DNA of 64,000 nucleotides from Welwitschia mirabilis (GCA_051453625.1 JBOZIK010000001.1:139744445-139808444), one strand, 5' to 3'. Counted from the stretch's first letter, positions 10,642 through 25,799 are shown. Program-made: numbers and translations. The notes: generated by a model from the letters alone, not told the origin.

Positions 10642-13600
10642 TAATAATTGGAATATTTGAATCAATATAAAATATAAATCATCTTACTCAAATTAATAAT
10701 TACTTCATTTATTACATAATAATTTTAACATGTAAAAGAACATATAGTATCTTATTAATATTTTGGATTTGTAGTATACATGTGATACCCTATTTTTTCC
10801 TATCCTAATTAAGAACTATTTTCCCCTTCCTTTTCTTCTTTAATATTATTACATAATAGACTTAATGGAACCTATGATCAAATTTTACTTACTCCTCATA
10901 TTAATATTACACATTTACCTATAAATAGTTTCTAGATTATTTTTGTTTATAAATAATAATAATGTCATAAGTCTATGTCCTCCATTTCTTCCTAGTTTTT
11001 ATCACATAAAAAGATATGTTGTAATCAATTAAGGAGAGGTAAATGTATTATAAACATACATGGATAAGTTTAAGGATAACACCTAACTAATCTAATAGGA
11101 TATTATAACTCCCATTAATGGCATTTAAATTTGATATCTAGCCATCCTTTGGACATGATTTGGTTCCTCTTTAGGTTCTAAACTATACAAACATAATTGG
11201 TTCAACTTCATAAGCTTACACTTAATCTAGATTTACCTCTAATATAAGTGACAGGTAATATGTGAGGTGTATGAATCCTTACAAATAATTCACACTTTCT
11301 TAAAACATCTCTGCATGATTAGACATGATCTATTAATAATAAGGGCTTGAAATATTAATTTGGAGAAATTTCATACATTGATAGAATAGAAGAGTAATGA
11401 TCAAATCCACTTCTAGAAAGGTATTAAAAAAAAAACGCATTGCAACCCACCTTGATGATGAAATCTAGGCATGGAGATGAACATTATTAGGATTATCTTA
11501 ATTGCCCCTATTCGGTTAATATACTATACAAATGCATGCATATAATTTTAAATAATGTTGATATTTAATGGATTATTTATCTAATTATAATAATTCTAAT
11601 CATCGTTAGATTCATTTTATAGGACTAATTGTAAAAGAGAAAACAAGCATACTAGAACATCTCTATATTTAAGATTTCAATAATGAAAATTTAAATAAAA
11701 GAAATATTATTTTATTTTCTTTCTTTTAATAATAATTAAAATATTCAAAATGTATAAAATCACATCTTAATAATGTTCTTTAAGGAACTAATCCATACCC
11801 AAAGCTATGTTAATCCTAGAAACATTCTTCCATACTCATATGATAATCTTCATGGATTTGATGCAGTGATGGTAAACAAAAGAAAGTATAGCTCAAGATG
11901 ATTGCTGAGATGTAACTATTTATTTAACATTTATATTACTATATTATAAGTCAAGAAAATAAGTATTAAACCAAAGACTATTTATGTTACTTAAACTACT
12001 AAGGTAAATACACTTACAAGAGTACATTTCAAAGTTAGATAATGAAAAAAGATAAAAATGGTACTTCTACAAATAAAATATTATTTATAAGTAATTTACC
12101 TTAAGGATATGTATAAAAACATATCTTATATACTTAATTTTCTTATAAAAGTTTATATAATATTAAAACATTAATTATAATAGTTCTGGGCTTTAAGGAG
12201 ACATCATATTCAAAAATTAATACTTAATTAATTATTAATCAAAAATAAATTATAATAGTTTTTCATGGACTAGAATCAAAATAGGATCCTTAGAAGCTAA
12301 CTTAAACTATCTTATAATTCTAAAAATAATATTTCTAAGGTCATGATTTAAGGTTAAAAACTATCAAATTTTTTAAAATCATAATCCTACTACACTAACA
12401 CTAAAATGATCATAACCTTCAAAAATATTTTGAGTTTTTAAAAGATCCAAGATGTTTTGAAAATATCATTTAACTTCCAACAATTTAAGATGCAAATGTT
12501 TATATATATCTTAAATGATAGTTACAAAAACATAAATTAATTTCTTATTATTATTTGTAGTTATTTTCTAATATATTTTAATAAATAGATATTTTTAAAA
12601 TTATTACATATTAAAAAAATTACTTTCTCTATATTTTTACCTTCATAACACAACCTTAGACTTATAGAAAAACGTTCTCTAATTTATACATACTAATTAA
12701 TAATATATAATGATTTTATCCTATTCCTCTATACTAGAAATTTCACTTTCACTAAAGAAAATATAGTAGAGGTTTAATAACTAATTATATAATAAATTAA
12801 ACTAATGGCATAATTAATACACTAGAAAAACTCATTATTTATAGTATAAATATACTAAATACTATAAATGAAAATCTATTTAGAAATGAAAATCAAATAA
12901 AATCACAAAAAGCACCTACATTGAGCCTTAGGATTGTTATGAAAGAGTACTATTATAAAAGTACTATCCTAAAAGAGACTTTTGAGGATTAGAATTTATC
13001 CCTAATACTATTGACCTAATTCATAATAGATAAAAATATAATATTAAAATAAACATGGATATCCAAATCTCATGTTTTCTTTTAATAAACTCCCTAGTTA
13101 CTTGGTTACAATCATCCATTAGTAACCTCCATCACCAAGCACAAGAGGCCTCTCATATCTTTCCACTATCTTGATGAGAGCCAATAAGAGGAAATAGTAT
13201 TTATAAACATAATTTCAGAAAAACTATATGTAATTCCCTAATGCAACACCACATCATTTCACTATAATATTAAAAAAATATCATATAGATAATAAGAGTA
13301 AAGAGCTTACTTGGAAAGATTAGTAAGTCATTGATAGTTAAAGATTGATGAAGATCCAAGTTCAAGAGTTTCTTAGCTCCAAGTTTCCAAGCTCTAAGCT
13401 TCACAAGAAAGAGAATGAAAGGAAAATAGAGGAAAAAATAAAATGCATTTATATGAAAAAATGGAAAGTATCTTCTCTTTGCAAGAGATGAAAGGACATT
13501 TATATATAGATAAACAAAGGCACATAGCTCAAGATTACAAAATCACATGATTTAGCATTGATAAGTGAAAAGGATAATAAGTGATATTGGAGTACAAAAA

Positions 13601-16600
13601 TAGACCATATTTATAACTTATGCACCTAACTAGGATGAGAAATCATTTTTCTTTAATTAGCAAAGTTAATTACATGTATCATTTCCTTATGCTAGCTCCT
13701 TCTGAATCCTTCATTAGGATTATAAGTAAGTTTAATTTATCTAAGATAGCATAATGATACAAACTCTTAAATTGTAATGAATAAGAGAATAATTATCATA
13801 TGAACCAAGTGCCCTTATAAGTCTCAAGAAGATAAAAGACATGGCAAAGTAAATATATTTATTTATCATTCTTACTTTTAAGTAATAGTGCATGTACTTA
13901 TTCACATGCTCATTTATTTCACAATGCATAAAATATATTAATCATATAATACAAGGAATAAAATGTCTTCTCATAATATAGTACACTCATCACATTTACA
14001 AAGAATTTAAATGAGTATATAGATTATTAAATATATTATTATGTCCTCTTGGAATTTTTAATGTATTAGTTCTATCATGTGATTTTAATTCCTCACATAA
14101 TGGGATTATCTAAATTTAAATGTTTGGTTATATTTTATTGTAAAAACCTTCTAACATAAATTTCATCATTTTCATAATAAATTATGAAAATTACAAACTA
14201 GAGTTAATTTAAAATGTCATCTTATTTTGAGAAGGCATTTAAATAACAATAATTAATAATCTAATTAAAAGATTAATATACTTAATATTAAAATAAATAA
14301 GGTTTAAAAAATATGAGATATGATAAGGCCTTATTAATAATATAAGATTTTACATTGTACTAGTATTACAAATGTAAAACATATTACCATAGATGCATAA
14401 CAAAGAAGTACATGAAAAACTAAAAATTAGCATTCTATTTAAAAATAAAATTATCCACTAAGATAAAACATAACATCGACCTACATGCATCTTAAATGTC
14501 AATTTTATTTGAAAAGTAAGCTTACTTTTTATTGTACAGAATAAAAATAATACTTGTTCACTAAAATTAATATAAAATTTATTAAAATGTAATAAAAAAT
14601 GAAATTTCTCTGAACATGGGCCATAGATAATAATTTTAAGTTAAAAGTAGAGTAAGATGTTAATTCAAAGTGTCTAAAATTTATAAATAGCTTAATTCAT
14701 GCATTTGAGAATGATATCTATCACTTTTAAGTTAAAATAATATAAAATTTATTAAAATCTAAATGAAAAATGAGTTTTATCCCAACACGGCTAATACATA
14801 ATAACCTTAACTAAATATTAAAAATGTACTCTTAAAGTGCTTAAAATTAAAAAACATCCTTAATATATATCCTACAGAATTAAAAACACTCCCCTTTTAT
14901 GGAAAATATGATATTATTGCTATGAAATTTTCACTTATAATTTGATAACATCACAATAATAAATTATAAGAAAATAACTATTATTAAAAATAAAAAAATA
15001 TTAAGAGGCACATTAATAACTTAAGAAAGTATATGTTCATTAATTTTAGTACATAAAAACATAAAAATTTACATATTTAAAGATCCAATTACCTTGATAA
15101 CATAGGGAAAAATTCATAGAGTTATAGTCCATATAAACATAAATGATCTCCTTACATAAATCATAAGTAAAATTTTACATATAGATATAGAAAGGTATAA
15201 ATTTTAACTAAACTAGAAAATCCTAGCTACTTCTATGTTCATTAAATATTTAAATAAAGTTCAAGCCCATGGAAAAAATTCTTAACATCATTTAGTCTTA
15301 TCACTTCTTCATTAGAAGCTATCATTGCCAAATTATTAGAACCTATGTAACTTGATCCACAAAATGAATCAGCATAAAATCTATGTATAACTCAAGATTT
15401 AAAGTATTAGTCATGCTAAGAACCTACAAATTAATAGCCTATATTTAGAATGTTAACAACCTTGATAATGAAAATATTTTTAAAACATACTAAACCAATG
15501 AAACTTGTAGGCTCATAAAAAATAATATATCAAATAAAGCTCTATTAACTATGCATCATAGTTCTTGATTTAATAAAAGAAAAGATAAAATAAGATAAAT
15601 TGTAAAAAAGGAATAAAATAATCATTCAATTTCAAGAAATAGTTCTACACATAAAAGAAACACAAAATGGTACTAAAACAAAGTTATGCTATTCTTGAAT
15701 TCATGAAACCTATTGAAGCATAAGTATTATATATCAATAAGGGAAAAAATAAAAAATGTCAAAGAAAAAATTAGTTACCTAGTAAGAGTCAAGAATCAAA
15801 ATCACAATCAAATACTATTAAAATGAAAATGTATAAAAGAATAATAAAAATAATAATTTATACTCTAGTAAGTTACTATGATGGCTTTTCCTTCCTATTC
15901 TCGTGAAACATTTACATAACTACTTTAATATCTTAAGTTTTTCAATATTTATAACTTTTGCAATATGGATAACCTTATAAAGTTATTATAACTTACTCAT
16001 TAATCTTTATTTTAGTTACAAAAGATATGATAATAATTAACATCTAAATAAGGATCATTCTTATTTTATGTAAAAATAAAATTAAAAGAATCATGCTTCT
16101 AATTCCAAAAAAACCCACATATCTTATACTATGAAACCTTAACATAAATGTAATATACAAGATAACATGTCCCACACCATGAATTTTGTAAAAACTATAT
16201 AAATAAAATGTATGTTCTAATTTTTAATGCTAAAATTGAGTCACAGACACTTAACTTACATTAATGCAGTGATACTATTAGGAATTCAAATAAATAGCAA
16301 AAAATGCATATTAATAAATGCATAAAATAATGAAAATTCATGCAAACAAAAAGAAATAGTTTTACATAACAAGATGTAAACCTATAAGTTTATATCACAA
16401 TTAGAGTAAGCAAGTAGCGTGTTACATATTTTTCCTCTTAAAAACTTTTACTCTTGTAAACATGTCTTAATACTAGTCATAACATAATAAATCTTCCAAT
16501 AACTAAGAATATTTTTGTTTTAAAAAAAGTCCTCTATTTTTAAAATAGCTTTATCTTCAATACGATTCTTTCAATGAACTTTATAATTGTTGATTTGTTC

Positions 16601-17737
16601 ATTGCTTACCTATAAAACCTTAGTCTCAATAATTTTGAATGATTTTTCCATATACTTCAAATCAAAATTAACCTTGATGTTTGAAATATATAATTCTTAT
16701 CCCTTTGTCAAATTATAATTTTATAATTGTAATACCTTTTTTATTATTTTATCATAAAGCAAAACTTTAATATAATTAAATATAACTAATAAAGGACATC
16801 TAAATAAATTAATTACATAATGAGAAATGATTTAATTTAATAGTCATTTATGCTAATATAATGTTAATATAATTGATGAAACACTCATCCTTCATTTATA
16901 AGGTCATGGCTTTAAAAATTTGAATGTTTTTCTTAGTAAGCTATAAGGCTTTAAGCGTAAGTAAATTAATTTCTTTAGTGATCATGGGAGATGAACTTTA
17001 AAGGAAGTTATGTTTACTAAAAAGTTTTTAATTTAACATCTCCTCTTAATATAAAAGTACTTACTACTATCTTTATATTTATAAACCTTATAAGTATTTA
17101 TCCATTCATGTAACATAAAAATAAACCTCTTTAAAACTCAACATTATGAAAGACTTCCTTTTTTATCCATATTATGTTAATTAAATTATGATATAAAATC
17201 CTTAATAAATTTTTAAAAATATAATTATTTGTTAACAATATCTCACAATAGAAGTATTTATGAAAACTATCATAAATTTGGACTATAAATGAATTACTTA
17301 TTTTTTAAATAGTTCTATTAATTAAAATCTAAGTAAATATTTCTTTCATGTATGAGAGAAAGATAAGGGCATCCCTTGATTTAAAGTACAAAGTAAGAAT
17401 TATCTTAAGGCTTACATAAATTTCCAAAATAAAATAATATAGTGACATATACAGTGTATTCAAAATAAGTTAATAGATTTAATCATGAATATAATTTTTA
17501 TATTTGTTCTTTAAAAATAAAAAAATAAATATGTTTTAAAAAAGGATATTATTAAACTGAAAAAACTAAATAATGAGAAATATGGAATTTAAATCAGCGA
17601 TGACATCTTATGGATTTTCATTTTTATAAGCTATTCTTGAAGAATCTATAAGTTTTACTAATTTTTAAAGTAAACTAACATCAATATCTTATTATATACA
17701 TTAGAAGAAAACTATTTAGAAATATAAATGCTTACAT
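10642..17737. other. 7.1 kb of very AT-rich unassigned sequence
   Basis: No domain, RNA gene or repeat pair was recognised on either strand. Open stretches are short and without family resemblance. A block at about 13,270-13,520 is less AT-rich. Read on the minus strand it has a TATATA sequence (about 13,505) upstream of a purine-and-CT-rich stretch, which could be a promoter-bearing LTR remnant. TGTGATACCC at 10,790 also resembles an LTR start. Neither could be paired with a second copy, so both remain guesses. Confidence 0.35.
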
Positions 17738-18000
17738 ATGTAAGAATATGATGTATGAATAATTTATTAAAAAACCTTATGTATTAAAGATATAATATAT
17801 ACAAATAATATGAGTGATTACATATATAAATCATACTATTTTAGTCATATATTATTAACCTTTATAAGTATTTAGCTAATAATACTATCAGTTAATAACA
17901 TTTTACATTTTCTAAAATAATAAACTTAATAGTAATGAAAGGTTATTAGAATTATTTATATTTAATAGTTTCATAAAACCATGAGTAAGGCTTAATATGC
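17738..18000 (-). repeat. 3' LTR fragment of the copia element
   Basis: TAAGAATATGATGTATGAATAATTTA at about 17,740 pairs with TAAGAATATGAGGCAATAATAATTTA at about 20,867 over 24 bases with few differences. TATTTAGCTAATAATACTATCA (about 17,870) pairs with TATTTAGTTAATAATACTATCA (about 20,970), with one mismatch in 22. Insertions separate the two matching blocks. The right limit is not defined. Confidence 0.55.
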
Positions 18001-18633
18001 AATTGATGTAAGTAATATTAAATCTTCAAATGAAATAATCATCTTACATAGTGAATAGATGTATTTCAAAATGATTACTCTTTTTACTATTATTAGGATT
18101 CATCACAATTTGAATTCTAGCTTTAATATTAGAAGAGATACATTAAAACCTAATATCAGAAGTGGGTTATAAATGATAAGTACTTTTGTTTATAACCTTA
18201 CTTAGGGAATGTTATTTATCTTTTAGGATTAATCTCAAAATGTGATCCTCCTTTAAGTTGATTCATGACATAATAAAATTTACTAAATAATTTACATAAT
18301 TGATTCTAAAGTATTTTAAAACTAAATGAACATATTAATTAAAATTAGCATAGGTAACGAACTAATTATTAAACAAGTAGAAGATTAAACCCAAGTCTTT
18401 GTTTTTTAAAGTATAATAATATTTGGAGCATCACTATGATATGGTATTTATGTGATTCCTCAAGAAGTTTAAAAGAATATTTACTAACATTTGGCTACTT
18501 GAAATTATTTTGATAAGATACTATAGTTTCTCAATAATTCTTTATAACTAGGTAATGTTAATATTTCTATTATGAGCTTTAAATATTTTGTAAGCTAAAT
18601 TTAATAGATAACACCTTCTTTAGTATTTCTAAA

Positions 18634-18836
18634 TTGGCATGCTTTAAGTATTTCATCTAAGTACTCTTTTTAAGACACTTGGATCATCCTATATTATTAT
18701 GCAATTTTTGTACTAATGTAATGATGTGTTTTTCTTATATTTGATAATTTAGAGTTTCATTCTAAAATCTTCTTAAAGGATACTAATATTTCTTTATTTG
18801 TATATGTTATTACTACATCACCCACATGAAAAGCCA
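18634..18836 (-). pseudogene. Copia reverse transcriptase relic
   Basis: Minus-strand frame 18,836-18,740 reads FHVGDVVITYTNKEI followed by FKKILE. Copia RT has YVDD.IITG and an FK..L motif there. The catalytic YVDD has become HVGD, losing one Asp. About 70 bases on, KEYLDEILKACQF (about 18,675-18,634) matches the KKYV.EIL segment that follows in copia RT. The N-terminal half of RT is missing. The relic is non-functional. Confidence 0.65.
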
Positions 18837-18869
18837 TACAAAGTTCATGCTCTTTCGCATTTATATTTG

Positions 18870-19020
18870 TAGAAAGATTTACATCATGGGGTGATTTTCT
18901 TAAGGCTATGATTTCTATGTTTAGCCAGTCCATTCTATCATGGAGAATATAGTGTTATATTTTAAATTTCTATTTATTTATTATAAATAAATCTGTAAAG
19001 CTATTGAAAAATGTATTCCC
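18870..19020 (-). pseudogene. Copia integrase relic
   Basis: On the minus strand the sequence runs from a REYIF segment (GGEYLS in the family) through ITLYSP to NGLAKHRNHSLKK. Copia integrase has P..NGVAERKNRTLLE there. The glutamate of the DDE triad in that motif is now Lys. Upstream, to about 19,200, scattered GDYLF-like residues suggest the core start, but the frame shifts. The segment sits directly before the RT relic, which shows an internal deletion. Confidence 0.65.
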
Positions 19021-19980
19021 TTTTGTAAATAGTGCATAACTGAGAATTTTTATATCATAACTTGTTTTGGATTTGTTTCCTAAAATACTAAAATTTTCTT
19101 CATGCATCATTCTTGTTTTGTATATGAAATACTAAACCATATTATGTGAAGTCATTTATAACATAATTAAAAAGAGATAATCTCCATGACACAAGTTTTG
19201 ATTAATACAACCAATGTTTAAATGTACTAATCTAAGTTTTTTTACAACTAATTTATTAATAAGTTTTAGTTTCATAGCCATCATCTATTTATCTTTTAAA
19301 TAACATTAGATTTACTAAGATATTTTACATTTGTAAAACTGTCCATAGCATGGTTCTTTAGTGTTACCATGGATTGTATGTTAACATGACAAAGTCTATA
19401 GTATCAAATAGTACTCATCCTAATGTTAGTTAGTGACATATTATCTAGTGTAAATTAATACATTCTCTTATTTTAGACAAAATCATCTTCATGATAATGT
19501 TAGATAACACTTCATCATGCTAAGATCACTTCTGAAGAGCATTTCATAATCACACTACAAATAAGACACACAAACAAAGTTATATTATAATTATGAAGAA
19601 AATAGAAATTATAATATAATAAATCAACCATCATAACTTAGTGTTATGGTATTAATGTTTTCAAACATAAAGAACACCATCATGTGAAACATGTACTAAC
19701 ACATCTTATGCCATTCTAAAATTAATTAAAAAGTTTTAACTATTACATACATGTTTAGTACTATATGAGTTAAGGTACCACTACATGTAATCATCAACAA
19801 AATCATCATCATTCATTATGTTAATGTTATCAGTGAGCAAATTTACAAGACACATTTTATCATTAGTAATAGAAATATAAACACTTATCTCATTCTCTAT
19901 TTTTCCTTCTTTTTATACTTTTTATTCTTAAAGTATTTAGCTTTATTTTTCTCATTATAATGTTTGTTCCCTGGCTTTTT

Positions 19981-20022
19981 GCATTTAGTTACTGCATATC
20001 TTGTGCATCCATAATTGAAATA
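19981..20022 (-). pseudogene. Decayed CCHC zinc knuckle of copia gag
   Basis: The minus strand reads YFNYGCTRYAVTKC. Retrotransposon nucleocapsids have CX2CX4HX4C at this spacing. The first two Cys and the His have all become Tyr and the last Cys remains, each change being a single transition (TGT or TGC to TAT or TAC, CAT or CAC to TAT or TAC). Spacing is exact. Gag continues toward 20,830. Confidence 0.7.
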
Positions 20023-20851
20023 CCTATGTTTAAATCTTCACTTATTTTTATTCTTCTCTTGAATGATAAGTACCATGTCTTAGGAACCTATGAAAGTTTT
20101 AATTTTTAAATACACCTCTTAACTGAAAATTAGACTTTACACAGTTTTGTAGGATAAGATATCAACACTTCATTGTACTATAATTAAGGTTTTTAATTAT
20201 TTATAATCTAAAGTAAATAAAAATATAAAATAATACTTCAAATTAATCTCTCCAAATCATTTTCCTCATGCCATTAGTTATTATGACAAATTGGTTAACC
20301 TGTATATTCTAATGAAGATAGGATCAATATATTGTAATAAACATTTTCTGTTTTTAGAATGTAGGACATAAACTAAGCATTATTCTTAAAATTATATACT
20401 TCTTTTGGCTTCTTTCACATTAAAAAAGATCATCTAATCCCTATTTATTTTAGTTTAATGTGGGAATACATGGTTTATATGATACTATATTTTACATGCT
20501 TATCTAACATTTGCCTTTTTCTTTGGACATAGAAATTCTCTTATAGATTAAGTTTCATATGTCTTTTGTATTTAGATATATTTCTATCATCTTACTCCAT
20601 GTTAAAAAAATTTAAAACCTCTTAATTTCATTCCTAGTATCATGAAAATATACATTTCATAACTTGTTTCTTTCTTTGATAAGGCTATTAGTTATGGTAG
20701 GGATAGAACATATTTTTCCAAGTGGAATTGTTTGAAGAATTCTTTAAACTTCTTAACTTCATTAATTATTTTCTCCTAAGTCATTATCTTCTTATTCAAA
20801 CTATCCACATTACCTACTAGACACAATGTATCATCTTGAGTCTAGTAGATT

Positions 20852-20864
20852 AACTCTTATGCCA
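20852..20864 (-). other. Primer-binding site of the copia element (decayed)
   Basis: Plus-strand ACTCTTATGCCATA corresponds to the reverse of TGGTATCAGAGC, the initiator-Met primer site, with about three substitutions. It is followed on the minus strand by TCTACTAGACTCAAGATG, typical of copia leaders just before the gag ATG. It lies immediately inside the right-hand LTR fragment. Confidence 0.5.
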
Positions 20865-20865
20865 T

Positions 20866-21300
20866 ATAAGAATATGAGGCAATAATAATTTAGTGGATAA
20901 AATTTAAGTATCAAAGGTACACTATATAAGATATAATATATTGATATATATAATTAAGTAATATAACTATTTAGTTAATAATACTATCACTTACTAATAA
21001 TATATATTCCAATATTTCTTAAAAGATTAAAGCACCTAGAATTTAAATGTATGGTGTTTATTTAAAAGTAAAAAAACTTAATATGTCTAATAAGATATAA
21101 AAGCTTGATCATATTTTGAGGTCTATAACATTTACTAGATCATAATATATTGGAGGAGGTTTAATCTAGATTAACCTTACAAATTCTTCATTGTCTTATA
21201 TACTGATAACAACCTAGGATGTGTATTTATTACAAAGGTTTATGTTAATATCTTTGTCTTTAGATATTAAACTCTAGTATGATTTCCATGCTTCATTAGT
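20866..21300 (-). repeat. 5' LTR fragment of the copia element
   Basis: This is the partner of the fragment at 17,738. The two aligned blocks lie at about 20,867-20,892 and 20,968-20,990. Beyond about 21,010 the two copies can no longer be aligned by eye, so the right limit is a guess. Confidence 0.45.
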
Positions 21301-24300
21301 TCATACTACTCTAGAAAGAATATAAATGGTTAAAAAAGTAAACCAAGTTTCTATTGTTATGCCTTTTAGCACTTTTACTTATTATTTATATTTATTATTA
21401 TGATTTTATAATATAATTTTAATTTCATTATATTATAATATTTTGTTTATAATGACTAACTCGAATATAAAATAGTATTTTAAGGCATGAATATTTTTTA
21501 AAAAAATAATAATTATTATTATTAATATATTATGAAGAGAGATATAAATCCAAAATATAGTTCACTTGATGTATCTTTAATAGTAATTATATACTTAATG
21601 ATATAGCAAAATACATTATAAAATAGATTTAAGTAAAGAACTAGTAATACGTATATTGAAAGAAATCTATATGACACAATTTATAATATAAGGTTAAAAC
21701 AATAATATGAGCCATATAATAGATTATTAAAAAAAAGGAGCCATCATAAGTCTAAAATAATAAGATATTTCTAAGATATGTCCAACTTCTCATAGCATTA
21801 TTAAAGTTCTAGGCATTATTAGCTAGGTCAGTGATAAGGACAAAAAATGATTCTTTAGTTAGTATCATTATGCTATATTTAATTTTAGTCAATCTCCCAT
21901 TTACTAGTTAATAAAACTTTTATGAAATACTTTAAATGAACTAAATAGGATACGTTAAATTCAAATAAATGTCATAAATAATTTACCATATGATGCATGT
22001 GTATATTATTATTACTTTTGTCTAATGTACTATAAATAAATGAAAAAGAGAGATTTCATAATTATGTAACATAAATAATAGAATTTTGCTTCTCCCTTTC
22101 CTTATAAGATACTATTAATTAAAATCCATTTTATTAAAGAAACCTCCTATGTGATATGTTATAAATATAATAAAAACTATGAAGTACTAAGATATAATAA
22201 TATTTTTAAACTAAAAGTAACTTAAAAGAAAAGATCCATGGTAGGTAAAACTCCTTATAAAATGTAAAGGAAAAGAGATTCATGTATCTTCTTAAGAAGA
22301 AATCATTGAAAAGATAATGAAATTATGAAATTAACTTCATTAGGTTTATACAACTACATTTTTTATTCGATTTTTAACATCTAAGTATGATGAATACTCT
22401 TCTATAGGAAATTATTATAAGACTAAATGGAAGAAGGTTAGTGTAAGCTACATCTTTTATCACCTAAAAGTGACTATGTAGAGTAATGTAGTAAACACTC
22501 TATAGAGTTTCATATAGCCACAGAGTATGATGTAACTATTATCTAAAATTTAGTAATAAAATGTTAAAAAGGATGTGTTTAATATTCAACCTTATTGAAG
22601 AATTTTATGTTAGAAGTGTTAATGAATAATGAGATAAAGAGCACGATTTAATATCATTTAGTCAACATAAGATTAGTTTATGTAGATCTCAAGAAATATT
22701 ATTAACTAATCAAATGAAGATGATGAATATAAATAAACATTATTATTATTTTTAATAAGATAAATCTAGTATATAATTTTCTAATATATGACTTGAATAT
22801 TAATAATATAATTCACATTCTAAAGTTTATTAAACTTGAATATTTCTTAAACATTAATAAACTAAGTATAATGTTATAACTTAAGAAATACAATAACATT
22901 AAGTTCAAACCTTCTTTTCATAAATTGAAAGTATCATTATAACCATTCCATAATATAAGTCAAATTAATCTAATTATAAAATGTATTTTAATTAAATATA
23001 ATAAACTTATAAATGCATTTATCATTGAACTATTATATTACAACTATTTTGCAAACAATATGTATCATAGAACATAACATAAGATAACCATATCACATCT
23101 TTTACTTATATCATCCAATAATTCATATCATAAGTTTCTTACATAAAATAATATATTAAAAATAATTTATAAAAAATTCCTATCATATGATTTTTAAATA
23201 AAACTAAAAAATATGACATATAATACTTTCATATATTAATAAAATTATACAAATCCCCTTGGACATTTTTCACCAATAAATAAAAATTAATAGATATTAG
23301 AAAGTATCTCATCACATAATAAGATATCAAACATTGTTTCACCAAAAATCATTAAACATAATCCATTTTTTTAAATATTTTATTTTAAGATTATAAAAAT
23401 TTTAAAGAATTTTTTTTATCTTTTTTTAAAAAGAATTTAAAATATATTGATAATGAGATAAGTTCTATGTTTGTGGAAATAAAACTTTCTTAAGGATGTT
23501 TCTCTAATTCTAGATTAACCAAAACATGTTCTAATTTTAGAGAATTCACATGAAGAATAAACTATCTTAGAACAAATAGGATCATGTGCATTTCTTCTAT
23601 ATGTAGTGGAATCACTTTATTTTTTAAATTAGGAATTTTATTTTTTAATGATTAAATTTCTTCCTTTTTTTAACATATATTTTTCTACAATGTCTTAAGT
23701 CTCTAAGGTTATTAAATTAATTAAACTTTTCAATTCATTTTTATTTATTAAAGCTTTATTTTTTCTTTAGAGTTTTATTTAGTATTATTATTATAACATT
23801 TGACTTGTTTTTAAAAAATTTTCCTTTAACATTAATTTTGATGTTTTTGTAGAAGATATCTATAATCCTATATAGCTAGCTAATCCCATAGTTTAACTAC
23901 AATTTTAAACTTCTTATTTTCAATATTTTATATGAAAAAAATCATAATATTTGTACTAGACTCTTAGAAACTCTATCTCTTTACATGAAGGTTTCACTTC
24001 CAATTTGAAGTGAAAACTTACTCATCTTTTAAAGATTAGTAGCTCATTATGGCATTCTTCTTCTTTAAGCTTTAATATGATAAATTTGATTTATTTTTTC
24101 ATATTAAATAAACATTCACTGAATTGATAAACAAATATTAATAAAATATTCTTAAGACAAATAGCTCACATTTATAGATTATTCTAAACCATAATACTAC
24201 TTTTGTCTTAAATAAGCTAAATTAAAGTAATTTTAATTTTAAGACAAACATGTAAATGAATAATATGAATGTAATATTATATGTACTAAGATAAGAATTT

Positions 24301-25799
24301 CAATAAAAGATGTAGATTTTATTTTATAATATCAAATATAAGCCTTATTTGTATATGTAAATATATTCAAAAAAAATGAGACAAATGGTTTATACACTTA
24401 ATTAACTCATCATAATGTTAAGCCTTTGAAGTTTTTAATGATTTTCCAAAATCTCATTTAAATAAAGATCTTAGAGAAAAAGTACATAGAATATGTTATC
24501 ATGTGATTTAATTTATTTCATATGTTTTAGTAAGAATGAGATTTATGAACTATTTCAATATCAAGGGATAATACTTTTATATATGGAAAATCATTCATAT
24601 TAGTGCATTATATGATATTTTATAATGTTTTTTGATATTTTATGTTATGATATTATATCTTATTAAATGCATTAAAATATAATCTGTTCCACCATTATGT
24701 GTCCATATAGTATTTCATCCTTAGCTATATAAGTAAATATAATTACTTACATAACATCCTAAGTATTAAATATAGTCTAAATCTAATGTATATATTTAAA
24801 TTATAATCATAGTAACTTAATCTTTTCACTAAATATATCCAAAGAAAAAGTACATAATTCTTTACGTAGTGTAAAAATTACACATTCATCTTTTACTTTA
24901 TTGTTAAACTCTACATTATAATCATCTAGCTATAAAAGAAAATAATTACCATTAACATATAAAAGAATTTATGCTAACAATTAAGCTTAATATGAGATAT
25001 AAAATCTAGCTTTAAAAAAAAGAAAGAAATAAAGAAAATATGGCATCGTCTAAAACTATGAGAGGTCTTATGATATTGAGAATAGTAATTATAAAATAAT
25101 AAATTATTGATAAAAAGACATAATAGTGATTTGATACTATGATAGTATAATAGAGAAGAACATTCTATAACACATTCTTAAAGAAGAGAAAATAATAATT
25201 ACTAATAATACAAGGTTGCAAAATTTATTTCTCACTAAATATAATATTTTCAAAAAGAAAAACTCAAACACAAAGTTATTTTCTTATAAAGTGAGTGCTT
25301 AGCTTCTTGTACCCTAAGAAAACTAAAATAATTAATCAAATAATCATTATGTTTATTTAAAATAAATATCATGACCCTTTACAGCACATTACATGAACAA
25401 CTTACAAAAACCCATTATAAGTTGAATAGATATGTGAATCACTAATGTTTATAGAAAAAGATTTTATCATATAAAAATAATAGATAATAAGAAGTAAAAT
25501 AAAGTTTTTAAAATGGTATTTTTTTAATAACAAAATTAAAATACATCTTCCTTATAATGTCAATTTATCTTAAATTTAAAAGTAAATTATCATAAATTAG
25601 AATATTATTATGTTACTATCTTAATAAATATAGGTATTAATAAGACATAACTAGTCTATTTGAAATTTTGTAAGAACTTCTACTTCTTGTGGAAAATTAA
25701 ACATTAGACCACATTAGACAACATCCTAATAACACCTAAATAAACATCCAAAAACTAGAGGCACTTATTATAAGTGACTTAAACAAGTTTCATCTATCC
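21301..25799. other. 4.5 kb of very AT-rich unassigned sequence
   Basis: Both strands were read. No recognisable domain, LTR pair, RNA gene or tandem array was found. The composition is dominated by A/T runs, and CpG is almost absent. It is probably ancient transposon debris mutated beyond recognition by eye. Confidence 0.4.

Larger units (their letters stand above)
17738..21300 (-). mobile_element. Shortened Ty1/copia element, minus strand
   Basis: Paired LTR fragments (about 17,738 and 20,866 onward) enclose, in minus-strand order, a decayed primer-binding site (20,864-20,852), a gag zinc knuckle (20,022-19,981), an integrase segment (about 19,010-18,870) and RT segments (18,836-18,634). 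The order gag, integrase, RT is diagnostic of copia. The unit is about 3.5 kb where copia elements are usually about 5 kb. The integrase motif sits under 100 bp from the RT active-site motif, so several hundred codons have been deleted. The right-hand limit is approximate. Confidence 0.6.
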
